From assembly GCA_902526175.1 (NCBI GenBank), contig CABZJY010000003.1:62001-126000 (forward strand): a DNA stretch of 64,000 bases, written 5' to 3'. Positions 26,562 to 36,606 of this stretch are shown here, piece after piece (the stretch's first letter is position 1; the number at the start of each line of letters is the position of its first letter). A program made the translations under genes and the position numbers. This DNA is from an uncultured Alphaproteobacteria bacterium (lineage in GTDB: Bacteria; Pseudomonadota; Alphaproteobacteria; Methylaequorales; Methylaequoraceae). Under the pieces are notes generated by a model, which was not told the DNA's origin, did no database searches, and saw only the letters and a list, made by a program, of their open reading frames with translations.

Positions 26562-28277
26562 ATGGCAGAACAAACGCAAAATATTAAATCAGTAAACGAA
26601 CTCTCAAATTCTGGAAGTAACTTAATGAGTAGAGCAACCAGTATGCTAGAAAACTTTCAAAAGTTTTCTAACGAACCCGCTGTTCAGAGATCAATTCCAG
26701 TTATGATAACATTGTTTGTTATTTTTATAGGTATTGTACTTTTTGTAAGCTTCAGAGAACCTTCAAAGACAGCACTTTTTTCTGCTCTTCCAGAAAGTGA
26801 AAAATCACGAATTGTAGATGTACTCAAAGCTAATGGTATTGATGTATCTGTTGATAGAACGACAGGGGAAGTTTTAGTTCCCTCACCTGAATATTATGAA
26901 GCTAGGATGAAACTTGCTGCCGAAGGGTTACCGAGTTCTGTACCGCAGGGCTATGATTTACTTGAAGATATTCCTTTAGGTACAAGTAGATCTGTCGAAT
27001 TCATGAAAATGAAACAAACCCAAGAAATAGAATTGTCTAGATCTATAAATGAAATTTCTCATATTTTAGGAGCAAGAGTTCACTTAGCTATTCCAGAAAA
27101 ATCTGTATTTGTAAGAGAATCAGCACCACCAACTGCTTCAGTATTTGTTAAGCTAGCTGATGGAAGAGTATTGTCAAAAGAGCAAGTTCAATCTATAGTC
27201 CATATTGTTTCATCATCAATTCCCAATATGGCGTCTGATAATGTAACAGTTGTTGATCAGTATGGAACTTTATTATCCAAACCGGAAAATGACCCAAATT
27301 CTGCATTAACAGAAAAGCAATTAGCACACAGGTTAAAAGTAGAAAGACTATATAGAGAGAGGATAATTTCTCTTGTTACCCCAATAGTTGGACCAGGTAA
27401 TTTAACAGCTCAGGTAAATATCTTAATGGACTACACTAGTTCTCAAGTTACAGAAGAAGTTGTAGATCCTGAATCAATTGCAAAGCGAAGTGAGCAAAAC
27501 AGTGCTGAAGAATCCGCTGATAGACCTGCTAGGGGCATACCTGGTGCAGTGGCTAATCAGGCACCTCTCGCTGCTGAGTTAGGAACTGAAGCTCCACAAA
27601 GTGAAGCCGAGGCTGAGTTTAGACAGAGATCAACCAGTAATGTTAGGAATTACGAAGTCAGTAAAAAGCTAAGTACAATGGTCAAGCCTATTGGAGTTAT
27701 AACAAAGGTAAAAACGGCTGTATTGGTAAAAAATAAATTAGTTGAAACACCAGAAGGTATTATATCTCAGCCAATAAGTGATGAAGATAAAGAGAAAATT
27801 TCATCTCTTGTTAAAGAAGCAGTTGGATTTGAAGAGGACAGAGGTGATTCTATTGTTGTTACAAGTGGTGAATTTATTGATGAAATTGATGTTATTGAAA
27901 CTAAATGGTATGAAAAATCTTGGTTTCAAAATATGATAGGTCAGCTATCAACAGTTTTAATATTGGCAATTATAACATTTGGAGCATTAAAACCACTTCT
28001 TAATAGGATTCTAGTACCTGTTTCTGCAGGTGGAACAATGGTTACAGATTCTGATATTGAAGATGAAAAAGAAGAAGAAGTTGAAGTACAAGAAGGCGAG
28101 TCGTTAGAGGATATTAAAGCTAAACTAAAACCTAAAAAATCCGCTATTTCCGCCGAAATGTTAGATACTGCAAATACATATGATGATAAAGTTGCCGTCA
28201 TAAGAATGATTGTAGGAGACGAATCAGGTAAGGTTTCTAATGTATTTAGACAATTACTTCAAAAAGAAACAAATTAA
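26562..28277 (+). CDS. fliF: Flagellar MS-ring protein FliF
   Basis: FliF builds the inner-membrane MS ring. It has 571 aa with two spans (about 46-67 and 463-483) bracketing the periplasmic ring-building domains (KTALFSALPE, SRSVEFMKMKQTQEIELSRSI, GARVHLAIPE). The cytoplasmic C-terminus, which contacts FliG, is acidic. Between fliE and fliG in the conserved order. Confidence 0.96.
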   Translation: MAEQTQNIKSVNELSNSGSNLMSRATSMLENFQKFSNEPAVQRSIPVMITLFVIFIGIVLFVSFREPSKTALFSALPESEKSRIVDVLKANGIDVSVDRTTGEVLVPSPEYYEARMKLAAEGLPSSVPQGYDLLEDIPLGTSRSVEFMKMKQTQEIELSRSINEISHILGARVHLAIPEKSVFVRESAPPTASVFVKLADGRVLSKEQVQSIVHIVSSSIPNMASDNVTVVDQYGTLLSKPENDPNSALTEKQLAHRLKVERLYRERIISLVTPIVGPGNLTAQVNILMDYTSSQVTEEVVDPESIAKRSEQNSAEESADRPARGIPGAVANQAPLAAELGTEAPQSEAEAEFRQRSTSNVRNYEVSKKLSTMVKPIGVITKVKTAVLVKNKLVETPEGIISQPISDEDKEKISSLVKEAVGFEEDRGDSIVVTSGEFIDEIDVIETKWYEKSWFQNMIGQLSTVLILAIITFGALKPLLNRILVPVSAGGTMVTDSDIEDEKEEEVEVQEGESLEDIKAKLKPKKSAISAEMLDTANTYDDKVAVIRMIVGDESGKVSNVFRQLLQKETN

Positions 28278-28291
28278 TGTAAAATAGAACT

Positions 28292-29341
28292 ATGGCTGAA
28301 AAAAAACAAGATAATACTCAAGAGGAAGAAGAAAAAACACCATATGAGAGATTAAACAATACTCAAAAATGTGCTGTTCTAATGATGCTACTTGGAGAAG
28401 ATGAAGCTGCAGAAATTTTAAAGAACCTAGGACCAAAAGAGGTACAACAACTTGGAAAAGAGATGTATTCAGTTGCGGGTTTAGATCAAGATACAGTCAA
28501 TCAAGTATTGGATGAGTTTCTAGCTATAATTAAAACACAGACAGATTTAGGAATGGGATCTTCAAATTATATTAGAAATGTGATGACTAAAGCATTGGGT
28601 GAGAATAAAGCACAATCAGTTCTTGGACGAATCACTCCAACGGAATCTGATAAACCAATTGAAATTCTTGATTGGATGGATGCCAGATCTGTAACAGAAT
28701 TAATTGCTGACGAACATCCACAAATAATGTCTCTTGTTATTTCTTACTTAGAACCAGGAGTTGCAGCTGATGTGTTAGTAATGCTTCCGGAAGATATTCA
28801 GGCAGATATAATACATAGAATTGCTACACTTGAAACAGTTCAACCAGATGCACTTCATGAACTTGAAAGAGTTATGCAACTTAAGTTTAAAACTAATACA
28901 TCTCTGAGAGCTTCCTCAGTTGGTGGAGTAAAAGCTGCAGCACAAATTATGAATTTTACTAAACAAAATATGGAAGGAAGAATAATTAAGTCATTAGGAG
29001 AAAAAGATCGACTTTTAGCAAAAGATATACAAGAAAGTATGTTTACATTCGATACATTGATACTCATGGATGACAGAAGCATGCAAACGTTGTTAAGAAA
29101 CGTTGAACAAGAAGTTTTAATAATTGCGCTCAAAGGCACTGATGACGAATTGAAAGAAAAAATATTTTCATGTATGTCTCAAAGAGCTGCTGCTAACATA
29201 CAAGATGAAATGGAAGTTTTAGGGCCACTAAGATTGACAGAAGTTCAGGAAGCACAGAAAGCAATAATTAATGTTGCAAGAACAATGTCTGATGAAGGGT
29301 CAATTGTACTCGCTGGAAGAGGTGGAGATGATTACGTATGA
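28292..29341 (+). CDS. fliG: Flagellar motor switch protein FliG
   Basis: FliG is the rotor protein that contacts the stator. It has 349 aa, with an N-terminal FliF-binding domain, a middle domain with EHPQ (ADEHPQIMSLVISYL) and a C-terminal domain with the charged torque helix (LMDDRSMQTLLRNVEQEVLIIALKG). The stop overlaps the fliH start by 4 bp. Confidence 0.96.
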   Translation: MAEKKQDNTQEEEEKTPYERLNNTQKCAVLMMLLGEDEAAEILKNLGPKEVQQLGKEMYSVAGLDQDTVNQVLDEFLAIIKTQTDLGMGSSNYIRNVMTKALGENKAQSVLGRITPTESDKPIEILDWMDARSVTELIADEHPQIMSLVISYLEPGVAADVLVMLPEDIQADIIHRIATLETVQPDALHELERVMQLKFKTNTSLRASSVGGVKAAAQIMNFTKQNMEGRIIKSLGEKDRLLAKDIQESMFTFDTLILMDDRSMQTLLRNVEQEVLIIALKGTDDELKEKIFSCMSQRAAANIQDEMEVLGPLRLTEVQEAQKAIINVARTMSDEGSIVLAGRGGDDYV

Positions 29342-30192
29342 TGCAAAATCAAACAAACTTAAAAAAAGAAGAAAATAATTCTTTAAATACGGACGAAATC
29401 CTTGGAATTCTAAGAAAAGCAAATAAGGATTTTACGAAAGAAACTGATATCTCTGGGAAAATATCAAATACTTTTCAAAGAACTGATCTAATTAAAATTG
29501 CTAGGAGAAATAGTGGGACAGAGGAAGATATAACCCCTGAAAATAAAGTCAAAAATCAAACTAAACAAAATAATCAGGCTGATGAAACAAAAAACAAAGA
29601 GTCTGAAAAAAAAATAGAAAAAGAAAATAAGCCAAAATTAATAAAAAAGTATACTGAGCAAGAAGCAGATCTTAAAGCAAAAGAATTAGCAAAAAAATAT
29701 TATTATCATGGATACAATTTAGGTGTTAAAAATATAAAAAAAGAATTACAAAAAGGAGAAAACGAATTAGCAATAACTCTAAAAAATACCATCGATAATC
29801 TTTTTTTTGTTTCAAAAGAATTTACTGAAAAGCTCTCTAAGGAAATTAATGCTTCAATTTTAAAACTTTGTAAGGAAATAATTGGATATGAAATATCATT
29901 AGAACCTGGAAAATTTAACCAGAAAATATCCAAATTAGCTGATCTAATATCTAATTCTACAAACAAAATTAATGTGTTTCTTAATCCTGAAGATTTAAAA
30001 ATTATTGTTAAATACTTAGAAAGTCATAAACCAAATACAGATATCAATCTTGAAGAAGATAGTAAGTTAGAAAGAGGAGATATTAAAATTAGTTCTGGTG
30101 AAATTGAAATTGAAGAAATATTCTCAAAAAAAATAATGTTTAATGATGATTTTGAGATAGCAAATCAATCACACATTCCAAAAAAGAAATAA
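29338..30192 (+). CDS. fliH: Flagellar assembly protein FliH
   Basis: FliH is the stator of the export ATPase FliI. It has 284 aa with a long disordered Lys/Asn-rich N-terminus and the helical HrpE/FliH domain from about residue 125 (AKKYYYHGYNLGVKNIKKEL), including an ALLKLCKEIIG-like helix. Sequence conservation is low, so the call leans on the position between fliG and fliI. Confidence 0.82.
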   Translation: MMQNQTNLKKEENNSLNTDEILGILRKANKDFTKETDISGKISNTFQRTDLIKIARRNSGTEEDITPENKVKNQTKQNNQADETKNKESEKKIEKENKPKLIKKYTEQEADLKAKELAKKYYYHGYNLGVKNIKKELQKGENELAITLKNTIDNLFFVSKEFTEKLSKEINASILKLCKEIIGYEISLEPGKFNQKISKLADLISNSTNKINVFLNPEDLKIIVKYLESHKPNTDINLEEDSKLERGDIKISSGEIEIEEIFSKKIMFNDDFEIANQSHIPKKK

Positions 30193-30193
30193 T

Positions 30194-31513
30194 ATGTCGG
30201 CTATTCTTAAAAGAATTCATGAAAATCTTTCAAAAACTTCGTTAAAGAAAGACAAAATTTACAAAGGTAAAATTTCAAGATTTGACGGTAAAATTGCTGA
30301 ATGCAGTGGATTTCCAAGTCCTATTGGAACAATTTGTAAGATTAATTGTAGTGATGATAAGTTTGTAACTGGAGAAATAATTGGTTTTAAAGATGGCAGA
30401 AATTTATTAGCTATTCATGACTTGAACGCAAATGTTATTTCTGGTGCATCAGTGGAAGTAATTGAAAATGGATTTTACATAAATGTGAGTGATAAATTAC
30501 TCGGACGAGTAATTAATGCTCAAGGTAAAGCTATAGATGGTTCAAAACCAATAGAAATAAGTGAAAATTACTGGCCTATTACAGGTAAATCAGTTAATCC
30601 TATGAACAAAGAACCAATTAATGAACCATTAGATGTTGGTATTAAAGCAATTAACTCTCTTCTAACAGTTGGCAGAGGACAACGACTCGGGATAATAGCA
30701 GGCTCAGGTGTGGGAAAATCCATACTTCTAAGTATGATGACCAAATTTACGTCTGCAGATATAGTAGTTGTCGCTCTTATAGGAGAACGCAGTAGAGAAG
30801 TTGGTAGCTTCGTAAGACAGGTTTTTAATGAAAAAACCAGACAAAAAACAGTTATTGTTGCGGTTCCTGCAGATAAATCTCCTCTGTTGAGAATTAGGGG
30901 TGCCGAAAGGGCCACATCTATTGCAGAGTATTTTAGAGATAAAGGGAAAAATGTTTTGCTTATTATGGACTCTCTTACTCGAATTGCCCATGCCAAAAGA
31001 GAGGTTGGTTTAGCATTAGGTGAACAACCAACATCAAAGGGGTATCCTCCATCGGTTATTTCAATGCTACCTAATTTAATTGAAAGAACTGGTACAGGCA
31101 CCAAAGGTGGGAGTATTACTGCATTTTATACTATCTTAGCGGATTCTGATGATACTAATGATCCTGTAGTTGATACTGCAAGAGCAATATTGGATGGACA
31201 CATTGTACTTTCGAGACAACACGCTCAAATGGGAATATACCCTGCAATAGATATAAATCTATCTTTAAGTAGGGTTATGAATTCAATCGCTGAAGAAAAG
31301 CATATTGAAAAGGCTACTTACATAAAAAAACTTTATTCATTGTATTTAGAAAATAGGGATCTTGTGTTAATGGGTGGGTATAATAAAGGTCAAAATGAAG
31401 AAATTGACAAGGCAATTGAAAACTGGTCTAAGATTTGCAAATTAATCACCCAGGCAGAAGACCAGTCTTCAAATTTTGAAGATAGCCTAAAAGAGTTATA
31501 TTCAATAAATTAA
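30194..31513 (+). CDS. fliI: Flagellum-specific export ATPase FliI
   Basis: FliI is the F1-beta-like hexameric ATPase that unfolds and delivers export substrates. Walker A GSGVGKS, the GERSREVGSF segment and Walker B LLIMDSLTRIAHA are intact; 439 aa. It starts 1 bp after fliH and is followed 1 bp later by fliJ. Confidence 0.96.
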   Translation: MSAILKRIHENLSKTSLKKDKIYKGKISRFDGKIAECSGFPSPIGTICKINCSDDKFVTGEIIGFKDGRNLLAIHDLNANVISGASVEVIENGFYINVSDKLLGRVINAQGKAIDGSKPIEISENYWPITGKSVNPMNKEPINEPLDVGIKAINSLLTVGRGQRLGIIAGSGVGKSILLSMMTKFTSADIVVVALIGERSREVGSFVRQVFNEKTRQKTVIVAVPADKSPLLRIRGAERATSIAEYFRDKGKNVLLIMDSLTRIAHAKREVGLALGEQPTSKGYPPSVISMLPNLIERTGTGTKGGSITAFYTILADSDDTNDPVVDTARAILDGHIVLSRQHAQMGIYPAIDINLSLSRVMNSIAEEKHIEKATYIKKLYSLYLENRDLVLMGGYNKGQNEEIDKAIENWSKICKLITQAEDQSSNFEDSLKELYSIN

Positions 31514-31514
31514 A

Positions 31515-31925
31515 ATGAAGAAAAAAACTTATAATTTACTACTTCTAAAAAAAAAAATAAGTAAAAATCAATCTTTCAAAGAAATTTCCTCTCTTTCAAA
31601 AGAAAAAGATAAAAACAGAAATGCTGTTAAATCTCTCAATAATTTATTAAACAATAGCAAGTCAGATATAGGGGAACTAATGACAAGTGGTGATCTAAAA
31701 AATATGTCATATTTTCAAGAAGAGATTCGAAAAAGAGTAGAAATATCAAAAAGTAGGGAAAATTTCTTACAAGCTGAAATTAAAAGTAAAATGAAAGAAT
31801 TATCAAAAATAAAAAAACAGGAAGACGTTGTTAAGAATAAAATAAAAGATATTGATTATCTTTCAAATGAAGAAAAAGAAAAGAAAACAGAAATCACTCT
31901 TTTTAACAAAGGCTCAGGCTTATAA
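31515..31925 (+). CDS. fliJ: Flagellar export protein FliJ
   Basis: The 136-aa protein is an almost purely coiled-coil, Lys/Glu-rich alpha-helical hairpin, as expected for the FliJ stalk of the export ATPase. There is little sequence signature; position directly after fliI and size decide the call. Confidence 0.78.
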   Translation: MKKKTYNLLLLKKKISKNQSFKEISSLSKEKDKNRNAVKSLNNLLNNSKSDIGELMTSGDLKNMSYFQEEIRKRVEISKSRENFLQAEIKSKMKELSKIKKQEDVVKNKIKDIDYLSNEEKEKKTEITLFNKGSGL

Positions 31926-31934
31926 AAATGTACA

Positions 31935-31950
31935 TGGCATTAGATTTGCA
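31935..31950 (+). promoter_or_regulatory. Sigma-54 promoter of fliK operon
   Basis: TGGCATTAGATTTGCA matches the -24/-12 consensus (TGGCA...TTGCA) with GG-N10-GC spacing. It lies in the 61-bp gap between fliJ and fliK, 38 bp before the fliK ATG. Confidence 0.85.
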
Positions 31951-31986
31951 CAATATTACTGTAAAAATTTAATATAGGTATATTTA

Positions 31987-33279
31987 ATGGATGTTTTGAA
32001 AAAAAAAGGAGAGTTACCAACAATAGGTTCAGATAACAAATTTATTAATATTAAATCTGAAGGATTAGATGGAGTATTTGCTGAATTGTTTTCACTTGTA
32101 AATTTATCTTCTATTGAATCAACAAGTCCAAACAATATTAATCCTAACGCAAATGAAATAAATAACACAATCATAAACACTGGTGGTGAAGAAATTAAAA
32201 GTGATAAAAATTCATTACTAGCAGCCAAATCACTAATATCCGTTTTTCTTAATGATAAAGAGGTTACCAGTAATTCTGATGGAGCTGAAAAAACAAGTTT
32301 TAATCTAAAATCTTTTCAAAATACAAATTTACCTAATACTGAAAATAAAGAAAAGACCCTAAAAGAACAAAATTTAAATTTTGATCAGAAAGACTATCTC
32401 ATTAATTCAATTGGTATTACAAATAAGAAAAAAAAAAAAGGTGATTTGACTGATAGTCTCAGGAATTATAGCAACTTTAAAAATAACGATACTACTGATA
32501 TTCTCGTTAAAGAAAATAAAAAAGATAACCTTAATAATGAGTTACAAAAAAATTCAAATTTAATCAATAAATCAAATCAGTTGTTTTCCAATAATGTAAT
32601 GAAAAATTCAAAAAAGAAAGGATTAAAGGATAAAAATAAATTTTTAAAAATTTCAGTTGAATATCTTTCAAAAGAAAAATCAGATATATCAATTCAAAAA
32701 ATTGCTACGAGTAAAGTTAGTAAACATATGTTAAAGCAAACAACTGAAAATAAAATATTGTTGTCTAATAATGCTGAAAATCTAAATAGAGGGAATTTAA
32801 TTGAAAACTCTGTAACAAAAAATATAAATTACAATAATGTTCATGATAAACAGTTTTTAGACTTACTCGAAAGTGGATGGGGAGAAAAATTTATTAAGTC
32901 TTTAAAACAAAATATTGAAAATGGTAAAAATAAGATTGATTTTACAATCAAACCAAAAAATTTAGGTAAACTAAAGGTTGAGGTTAACGTTGAGGATGGA
33001 AAAACTAACATTAAAATAAATGCCGAGAACAAAACTGTTGCTAATATATTAAATGAAAACCAAGTGAGACTTAATGAGTTACTTAATAGAGATAATTTGA
33101 GATCAGATAGCATGTTTCAAGCAAGTCACCAAAATAATTCAAACCGAGATAGTAATAATAAAAAAAACAAAAAGGATAATTTTGATTCTATGCAAAGAAA
33201 AGTTGAAACTATTAGTAAAGAAAGCCAAGAAATAAATAGAGCTAAAAAAAAATTACATAAAGTTGATATTAATGCATAA
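31987..33279 (+). CDS. fliK: Flagellar hook-length control protein FliK
   Basis: The 430-aa protein has a long low-complexity Asn/Lys/Ser-rich N-terminus, typical of the ruler part, and a conserved C-terminal domain (about residues 290-370) with the FliK pattern LKPKNLGKLKVEV-like (here IKPKNLGKLKVEVNVEDGKTNIKI). It controls hook length and substrate switching. First gene after its own sigma-54 promoter. Confidence 0.85.
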   Translation: MDVLKKKGELPTIGSDNKFINIKSEGLDGVFAELFSLVNLSSIESTSPNNINPNANEINNTIINTGGEEIKSDKNSLLAAKSLISVFLNDKEVTSNSDGAEKTSFNLKSFQNTNLPNTENKEKTLKEQNLNFDQKDYLINSIGITNKKKKKGDLTDSLRNYSNFKNNDTTDILVKENKKDNLNNELQKNSNLINKSNQLFSNNVMKNSKKKGLKDKNKFLKISVEYLSKEKSDISIQKIATSKVSKHMLKQTTENKILLSNNAENLNRGNLIENSVTKNINYNNVHDKQFLDLLESGWGEKFIKSLKQNIENGKNKIDFTIKPKNLGKLKVEVNVEDGKTNIKINAENKTVANILNENQVRLNELLNRDNLRSDSMFQASHQNNSNRDSNNKKNKKDNFDSMQRKVETISKESQEINRAKKKLHKVDINA

Positions 33280-33307
33280 GTTTATAAAATAAAAAAGGAA
33301 CTAGGTT

Positions 33308-33949
33308 ATGGCTGAAAATAAAAATCAGGAAGAAGAAAATAATAATAAAGGTGGAATTTTAAAAATTGCTATAATGGGAGTTGGTGGACTTGTTCTTCTA
33401 GCTTTAGGTGCTTTTGTAGGGGCTTATTTTTTTGGTGGAGAAAGTACTGATCCCTCTAGTGAAATATCCCAAATTATAGAGAAAAAAGAAAATCCTGAAA
33501 AATTAGAAGAAGACGATGAATCAAAAGAGGAAATAGCTGAAAATGAATGTGCTGAAGAAGAAAAAGATGAAGAAGGAAACTGCCCAGTTGGACCAAAGAA
33601 AATTCCTAAACTTGTTCCAGAGGAAGAACTATTTGCAACAACTTATTATGAATTTCCTGGTAATTTTACAACAAACTTAAAAGGTTCTAAAAAATTTCTT
33701 CAGGTTTCCTTAGGTGTGTCGACTCAATATGATGAGCAAGTTATGGCAAATGTAGACAGTCACCAATTGGCTTTAAGATCTGAAATATTAGGTATTATAT
33801 CTGAATTTACTGCAGAAGATGTCTCAAATAGAGAAGGTAAAAAGCAACTTGCAGAAAAATTAAAAGAGGGGATTAATTTAATCCTTGAAGATGTAGAAGG
33901 CTTTGGTGGAGTTGAAAACGTTCACTTTACTTCGTTTGTTTTACAATAG
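33308..33949 (+). CDS. fliL: Flagellar basal-body associated protein FliL
   Basis: FliL surrounds and supports stator units at the basal body. It has one N-terminal span (about 18-42, GGLVLLALGAFVGAYFFGG), a long acidic linker with two cysteines (NECAEEE, GNCPVG) and the periplasmic FliL domain ending ENVHFTSFVLQ. 213 aa, longer than usual because of the acidic linker. AAGGAA precedes the ATG. Confidence 0.92.
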   Translation: MAENKNQEEENNNKGGILKIAIMGVGGLVLLALGAFVGAYFFGGESTDPSSEISQIIEKKENPEKLEEDDESKEEIAENECAEEEKDEEGNCPVGPKKIPKLVPEEELFATTYYEFPGNFTTNLKGSKKFLQVSLGVSTQYDEQVMANVDSHQLALRSEILGIISEFTAEDVSNREGKKQLAEKLKEGINLILEDVEGFGGVENVHFTSFVLQ

Positions 33950-33967
33950 TATATTTTAAGGAAAAAT

Positions 33968-34966
33968 ATGGCAGAACCATCAAGAAAATTATCATCAGAT
34001 GAAGTAACAGCCCTCATGGAGGGATTAAAAACTGGTGATTTAAGTAAATCAACAATTAAATCAGGTAAAGATGTAGAAGTAAAACCTTTTACTTTTGGAT
34101 CTGATGATCTGACCTTACTTGGTGATTATTATGCACTAAGACTAATCAATGAGAGATTCGCAAGAATGGTAAGAACAGTATTTTTACCTCTATTAAGAGT
34201 TCAACCAAGAATAAGTTCATTTCCACCTGAAGTAAAAACCTTTGAAGAGTATAGTTCAGGACTTGATGCTTTTATGAGTTTAACTAACAACAGAATAGAG
34301 GAATTAAGAGGTTCTATGTTAACTGTCCTCCCTCCGAACTTCGTAAGCCTATGTACAAGTAGCAGATATGGCGGAAAATTAGAAATAAGTGATAACTCAA
34401 GAACTGAATTTACTTCTACAGAGGAAAAAATTATTGAAGTAATCAATACTGGTATTTGTAATACTTTAGAACTTTCGTGGAAAGATTTAACCCCTATAAC
34501 ACTTAAATTTCAAAGTAGAGAACAAAATCCTCAATTTGCTGCATTTGTTGAAGCAACTGATCTGGTAATAGTTTGTTCATTTGTAATGCAACTGCCAAAG
34601 ATTGATTCAATATCCTTTGATGTTGTATATCCATTACAAACTTTAAAACCAGTATCGTCTTTACTAAGATCAAGAGTGCAATCTGATGTTATTGATTCAA
34701 ACCTTAATTGGCAGGATAGATTACAAAATGCTGTTTTGGAAATTCCTTTGAAAGCATACAGTAATTTGGCTGAACCAACTGTTTCAATGTCTAAACTACT
34801 AGTATTAAAAAGGGGAGATGTTTTACCTGTAAATGTTGAAGATACTGTTGATTTTTATGTTGAAGATCAAAAATATTTTTTGGCAGAAATGGGACAAGTC
34901 AAAGGGAATATTGCAGTTAATTTAAAAGAAAGATTAAACATTTTAGGAGAAAAAAATGAACGCTGA
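33968..34966 (+). CDS. fliM: Flagellar motor switch protein FliM
   Basis: FliM forms the C ring and, in chemotactic species, binds CheY-P. At 332 aa it shows the middle domain (DYYALRLINERFARMVRTVFLPLLRV; GGKLE) and a C-terminal surface-presentation (SpoA) domain. The N-terminal KLSSDEVTALMEGL is related to, but not a close match for, the CheY-binding LSQDEIDALL peptide. The stop overlaps fliN by 11 bp. Confidence 0.93.
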   Translation: MAEPSRKLSSDEVTALMEGLKTGDLSKSTIKSGKDVEVKPFTFGSDDLTLLGDYYALRLINERFARMVRTVFLPLLRVQPRISSFPPEVKTFEEYSSGLDAFMSLTNNRIEELRGSMLTVLPPNFVSLCTSSRYGGKLEISDNSRTEFTSTEEKIIEVINTGICNTLELSWKDLTPITLKFQSREQNPQFAAFVEATDLVIVCSFVMQLPKIDSISFDVVYPLQTLKPVSSLLRSRVQSDVIDSNLNWQDRLQNAVLEIPLKAYSNLAEPTVSMSKLLVLKRGDVLPVNVEDTVDFYVEDQKYFLAEMGQVKGNIAVNLKERLNILGEKNER

Positions 34967-35342
34967 GACAAATGAAAATATAAACCCAGAAACTAAAAGT
35001 GAGAATGCACAGGTATCAGAGGATCCAAAAAAAACTGATAAGCAAAGTCAGGAAGTTGATTCAAAGATAAAGGATAGTTCAGCTGCAAACAATTTAAGAG
35101 TTTTGGAAAACATTGATGTAAAACTAACTGTAGAAGTTGGTAATACTGAAATTAAGATTAGAGATTTACTGAGATTAAATGAGGGTTCAGTTGTAGAATT
35201 AGACAGATTAGCCGGTGAACCTCTTGATATCCTTGCTAATGGTACCATGATTGCCAAAGGAGAAGTAGTTATGGTAGGAGAAAGATTTGGAATTAGACTC
35301 ACAGAGGTGGTTGATCCTGAAGAAAGAGTTCAAAATCTATAA
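34956..35342 (+). CDS. fliN: Flagellar motor switch protein FliN
   Basis: The 128-aa C-ring protein has a disordered acidic N-terminus and a C-terminal SpoA domain with the signature VELDRLAGEPLDILANG and GEVVMVGERFGIRLTEV. It overlaps fliM and ends the fliKLMN run; a new promoter follows. Confidence 0.94.
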   Translation: MNAETNENINPETKSENAQVSEDPKKTDKQSQEVDSKIKDSSAANNLRVLENIDVKLTVEVGNTEIKIRDLLRLNEGSVVELDRLAGEPLDILANGTMIAKGEVVMVGERFGIRLTEVVDPEERVQNL

Positions 35343-35344
35343 AT

Positions 35345-35360
35345 TGTCAATATTTTGGCA
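35345..35360. promoter_or_regulatory. Near-match to the FleQ-like palindrome, upstream of fliO promoter
   Basis: TGTCAATATTTTGGCA keeps TGTCA-N6-TGRCA with one mismatch to the perfect copies at 24865 and 45476. It lies 3 bp after fliN and about 70 bp upstream of the fliO -24 element, a plausible activator-site position. Confidence 0.35.
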
Positions 35361-35427
35361 TTTCAATATAATAAAATAATTAATATATTCAGTAACTTAT
35401 ATAATAAAATCCCTATAAACTAAGTCA

Positions 35428-35443
35428 TGGCAAGTTTCTTGCT
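35428..35443 (+). promoter_or_regulatory. Sigma-54 promoter of fliOPQR-flhB operon
   Basis: TGGCAAGTTTCTTGCT is the closest match to the -24/-12 consensus in the window, with GG-N10-GC spacing, 37 bp before the fliO ATG. An AAGGAG ribosome-binding site follows at 35463-35468. Confidence 0.88.
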
Positions 35444-35478
35444 TATGGATATAGATAAACCATAAGGAGTTCAAGATT

Positions 35479-35850
35479 ATGACAGAATTTTCAGGCCCAT
35501 CTTTTGATCAATATCTAATTGTGATGGGATTTTTTGTAGCAATTTTTGCAATCTTTTTATTTATTAAAAAGAATAGGTACATTATTTCTAACAAACTACA
35601 AAATCAAAAAAGAATGAAAGTGAGTGATGTTACTCTTTTAGGTCAAGGAGACAGAGCCCTAATTTTAAAGATTGATCAGAAGGATTTCCTTTTTATTTCA
35701 GGAAAAAATTCTGGAGCTATTCTTACTGAGATTAAAAATGAAAATGATTCTAAAGTAAGCAACATAGAACAAGCAAAGTTAGAAACAAAAAATAAAAAAG
35801 CTTTTGAAATAAGAAGTTTGATTGAAAAAAGGTTAAAAAATGAAAAGTAA
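35479..35850 (+). CDS. fliO: Flagellar export apparatus protein FliO
   Basis: A single N-terminal span (about residues 9-28) is followed by a small cytoplasmic domain (DVTLLGQGDRALILKIDQKDFLFI) typical of the FliO family, which assists FliP assembly. 123 aa. The stop overlaps fliP by 11 bp. Weakly conserved family; the position supports it. Confidence 0.83.
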   Translation: MTEFSGPSFDQYLIVMGFFVAIFAIFLFIKKNRYIISNKLQNQKRMKVSDVTLLGQGDRALILKIDQKDFLFISGKNSGAILTEIKNENDSKVSNIEQAKLETKNKKAFEIRSLIEKRLKNEK

Positions 35851-36595
35851 ATTTGTAGTCAATTTTTCATTAGTATTTATTATATTATTGACTAATTCAC
35901 TGAATGCCCAAGAAATCACTTCTGGTTTAGAGGCTCTAACTGTAACCGAATTGCCAAATGGTGGAAAAACGTATTCATTGTCTCTAAAGATTCTAGCTTT
36001 AATGACAGCCCTAACTATTTTACCATCCCTTGTATTAGGAATGACAGCTTTTACAAGAGTAATAATCGTTATGTCAATTCTCAGACAGGCATTAGGAACT
36101 CAACAAACACCACCAAATCAAATTTTAATTGCAATTTCATTATTCCTTACTTTTTTCATAATGGCGCCAACTTTTAACAAAATATATTCTGATGTTTCAG
36201 GTCCTTATCAAAATGGTGAAATAACAATGACCGAGGCAATTCAAAGTGGCGGTAATGAACTAAAAAAATTCATGGTAAGAAATACTAGAAACAATGATCT
36301 AAATATGTTTTCTGCTATGGCGGGTGAAGAAAATTTTGACAATCCAACGGATGTTCCTTTTTACATAGTTCTTCCAGCATATATGACAAGTGAATTAAAA
36401 ACTGCATTTCAAATTGGTTTTTTACTTTTTTTGCCTTTCCTTGTAATTGATATGGTGGTGGCTTCAATTCTTATGTCACTTGGTATGATGATGTTATCTC
36501 CAATGCTGATAGCTCTACCTTTCAAATTACTTTTATTTATACTTGTCGATGGTTGGACAATGACAGTAGGCTCTTTGGTTGGAACTTTTCAATAG
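35840..36595 (+). CDS. fliP: Flagellar export gate protein FliP
   Basis: FliP is the core of the export gate. It has an N-terminal signal sequence, then TAFTRVIIVMSILRQALGTQQTPPNQI and LMMLSPMLIALPFKLLLFILVDGW-type segments unique to the family; 251 aa and four spans after the signal. Followed by fliQ. Confidence 0.96.
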   Translation: MKSKFVVNFSLVFIILLTNSLNAQEITSGLEALTVTELPNGGKTYSLSLKILALMTALTILPSLVLGMTAFTRVIIVMSILRQALGTQQTPPNQILIAISLFLTFFIMAPTFNKIYSDVSGPYQNGEITMTEAIQSGGNELKKFMVRNTRNNDLNMFSAMAGEENFDNPTDVPFYIVLPAYMTSELKTAFQIGFLLFLPFLVIDMVVASILMSLGMMMLSPMLIALPFKLLLFILVDGWTMTVGSLVGTFQ

Positions 36596-36606
36596 TGAGA
36601 TAGATT

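Noticed and set aside
30568-31104. 178-codon open frame on the minus strand opposite fliI
   Set aside because: It lies wholly within fliI, which has intact ATPase motifs. The minus frame has no start context or family features and is a codon-bias shadow.
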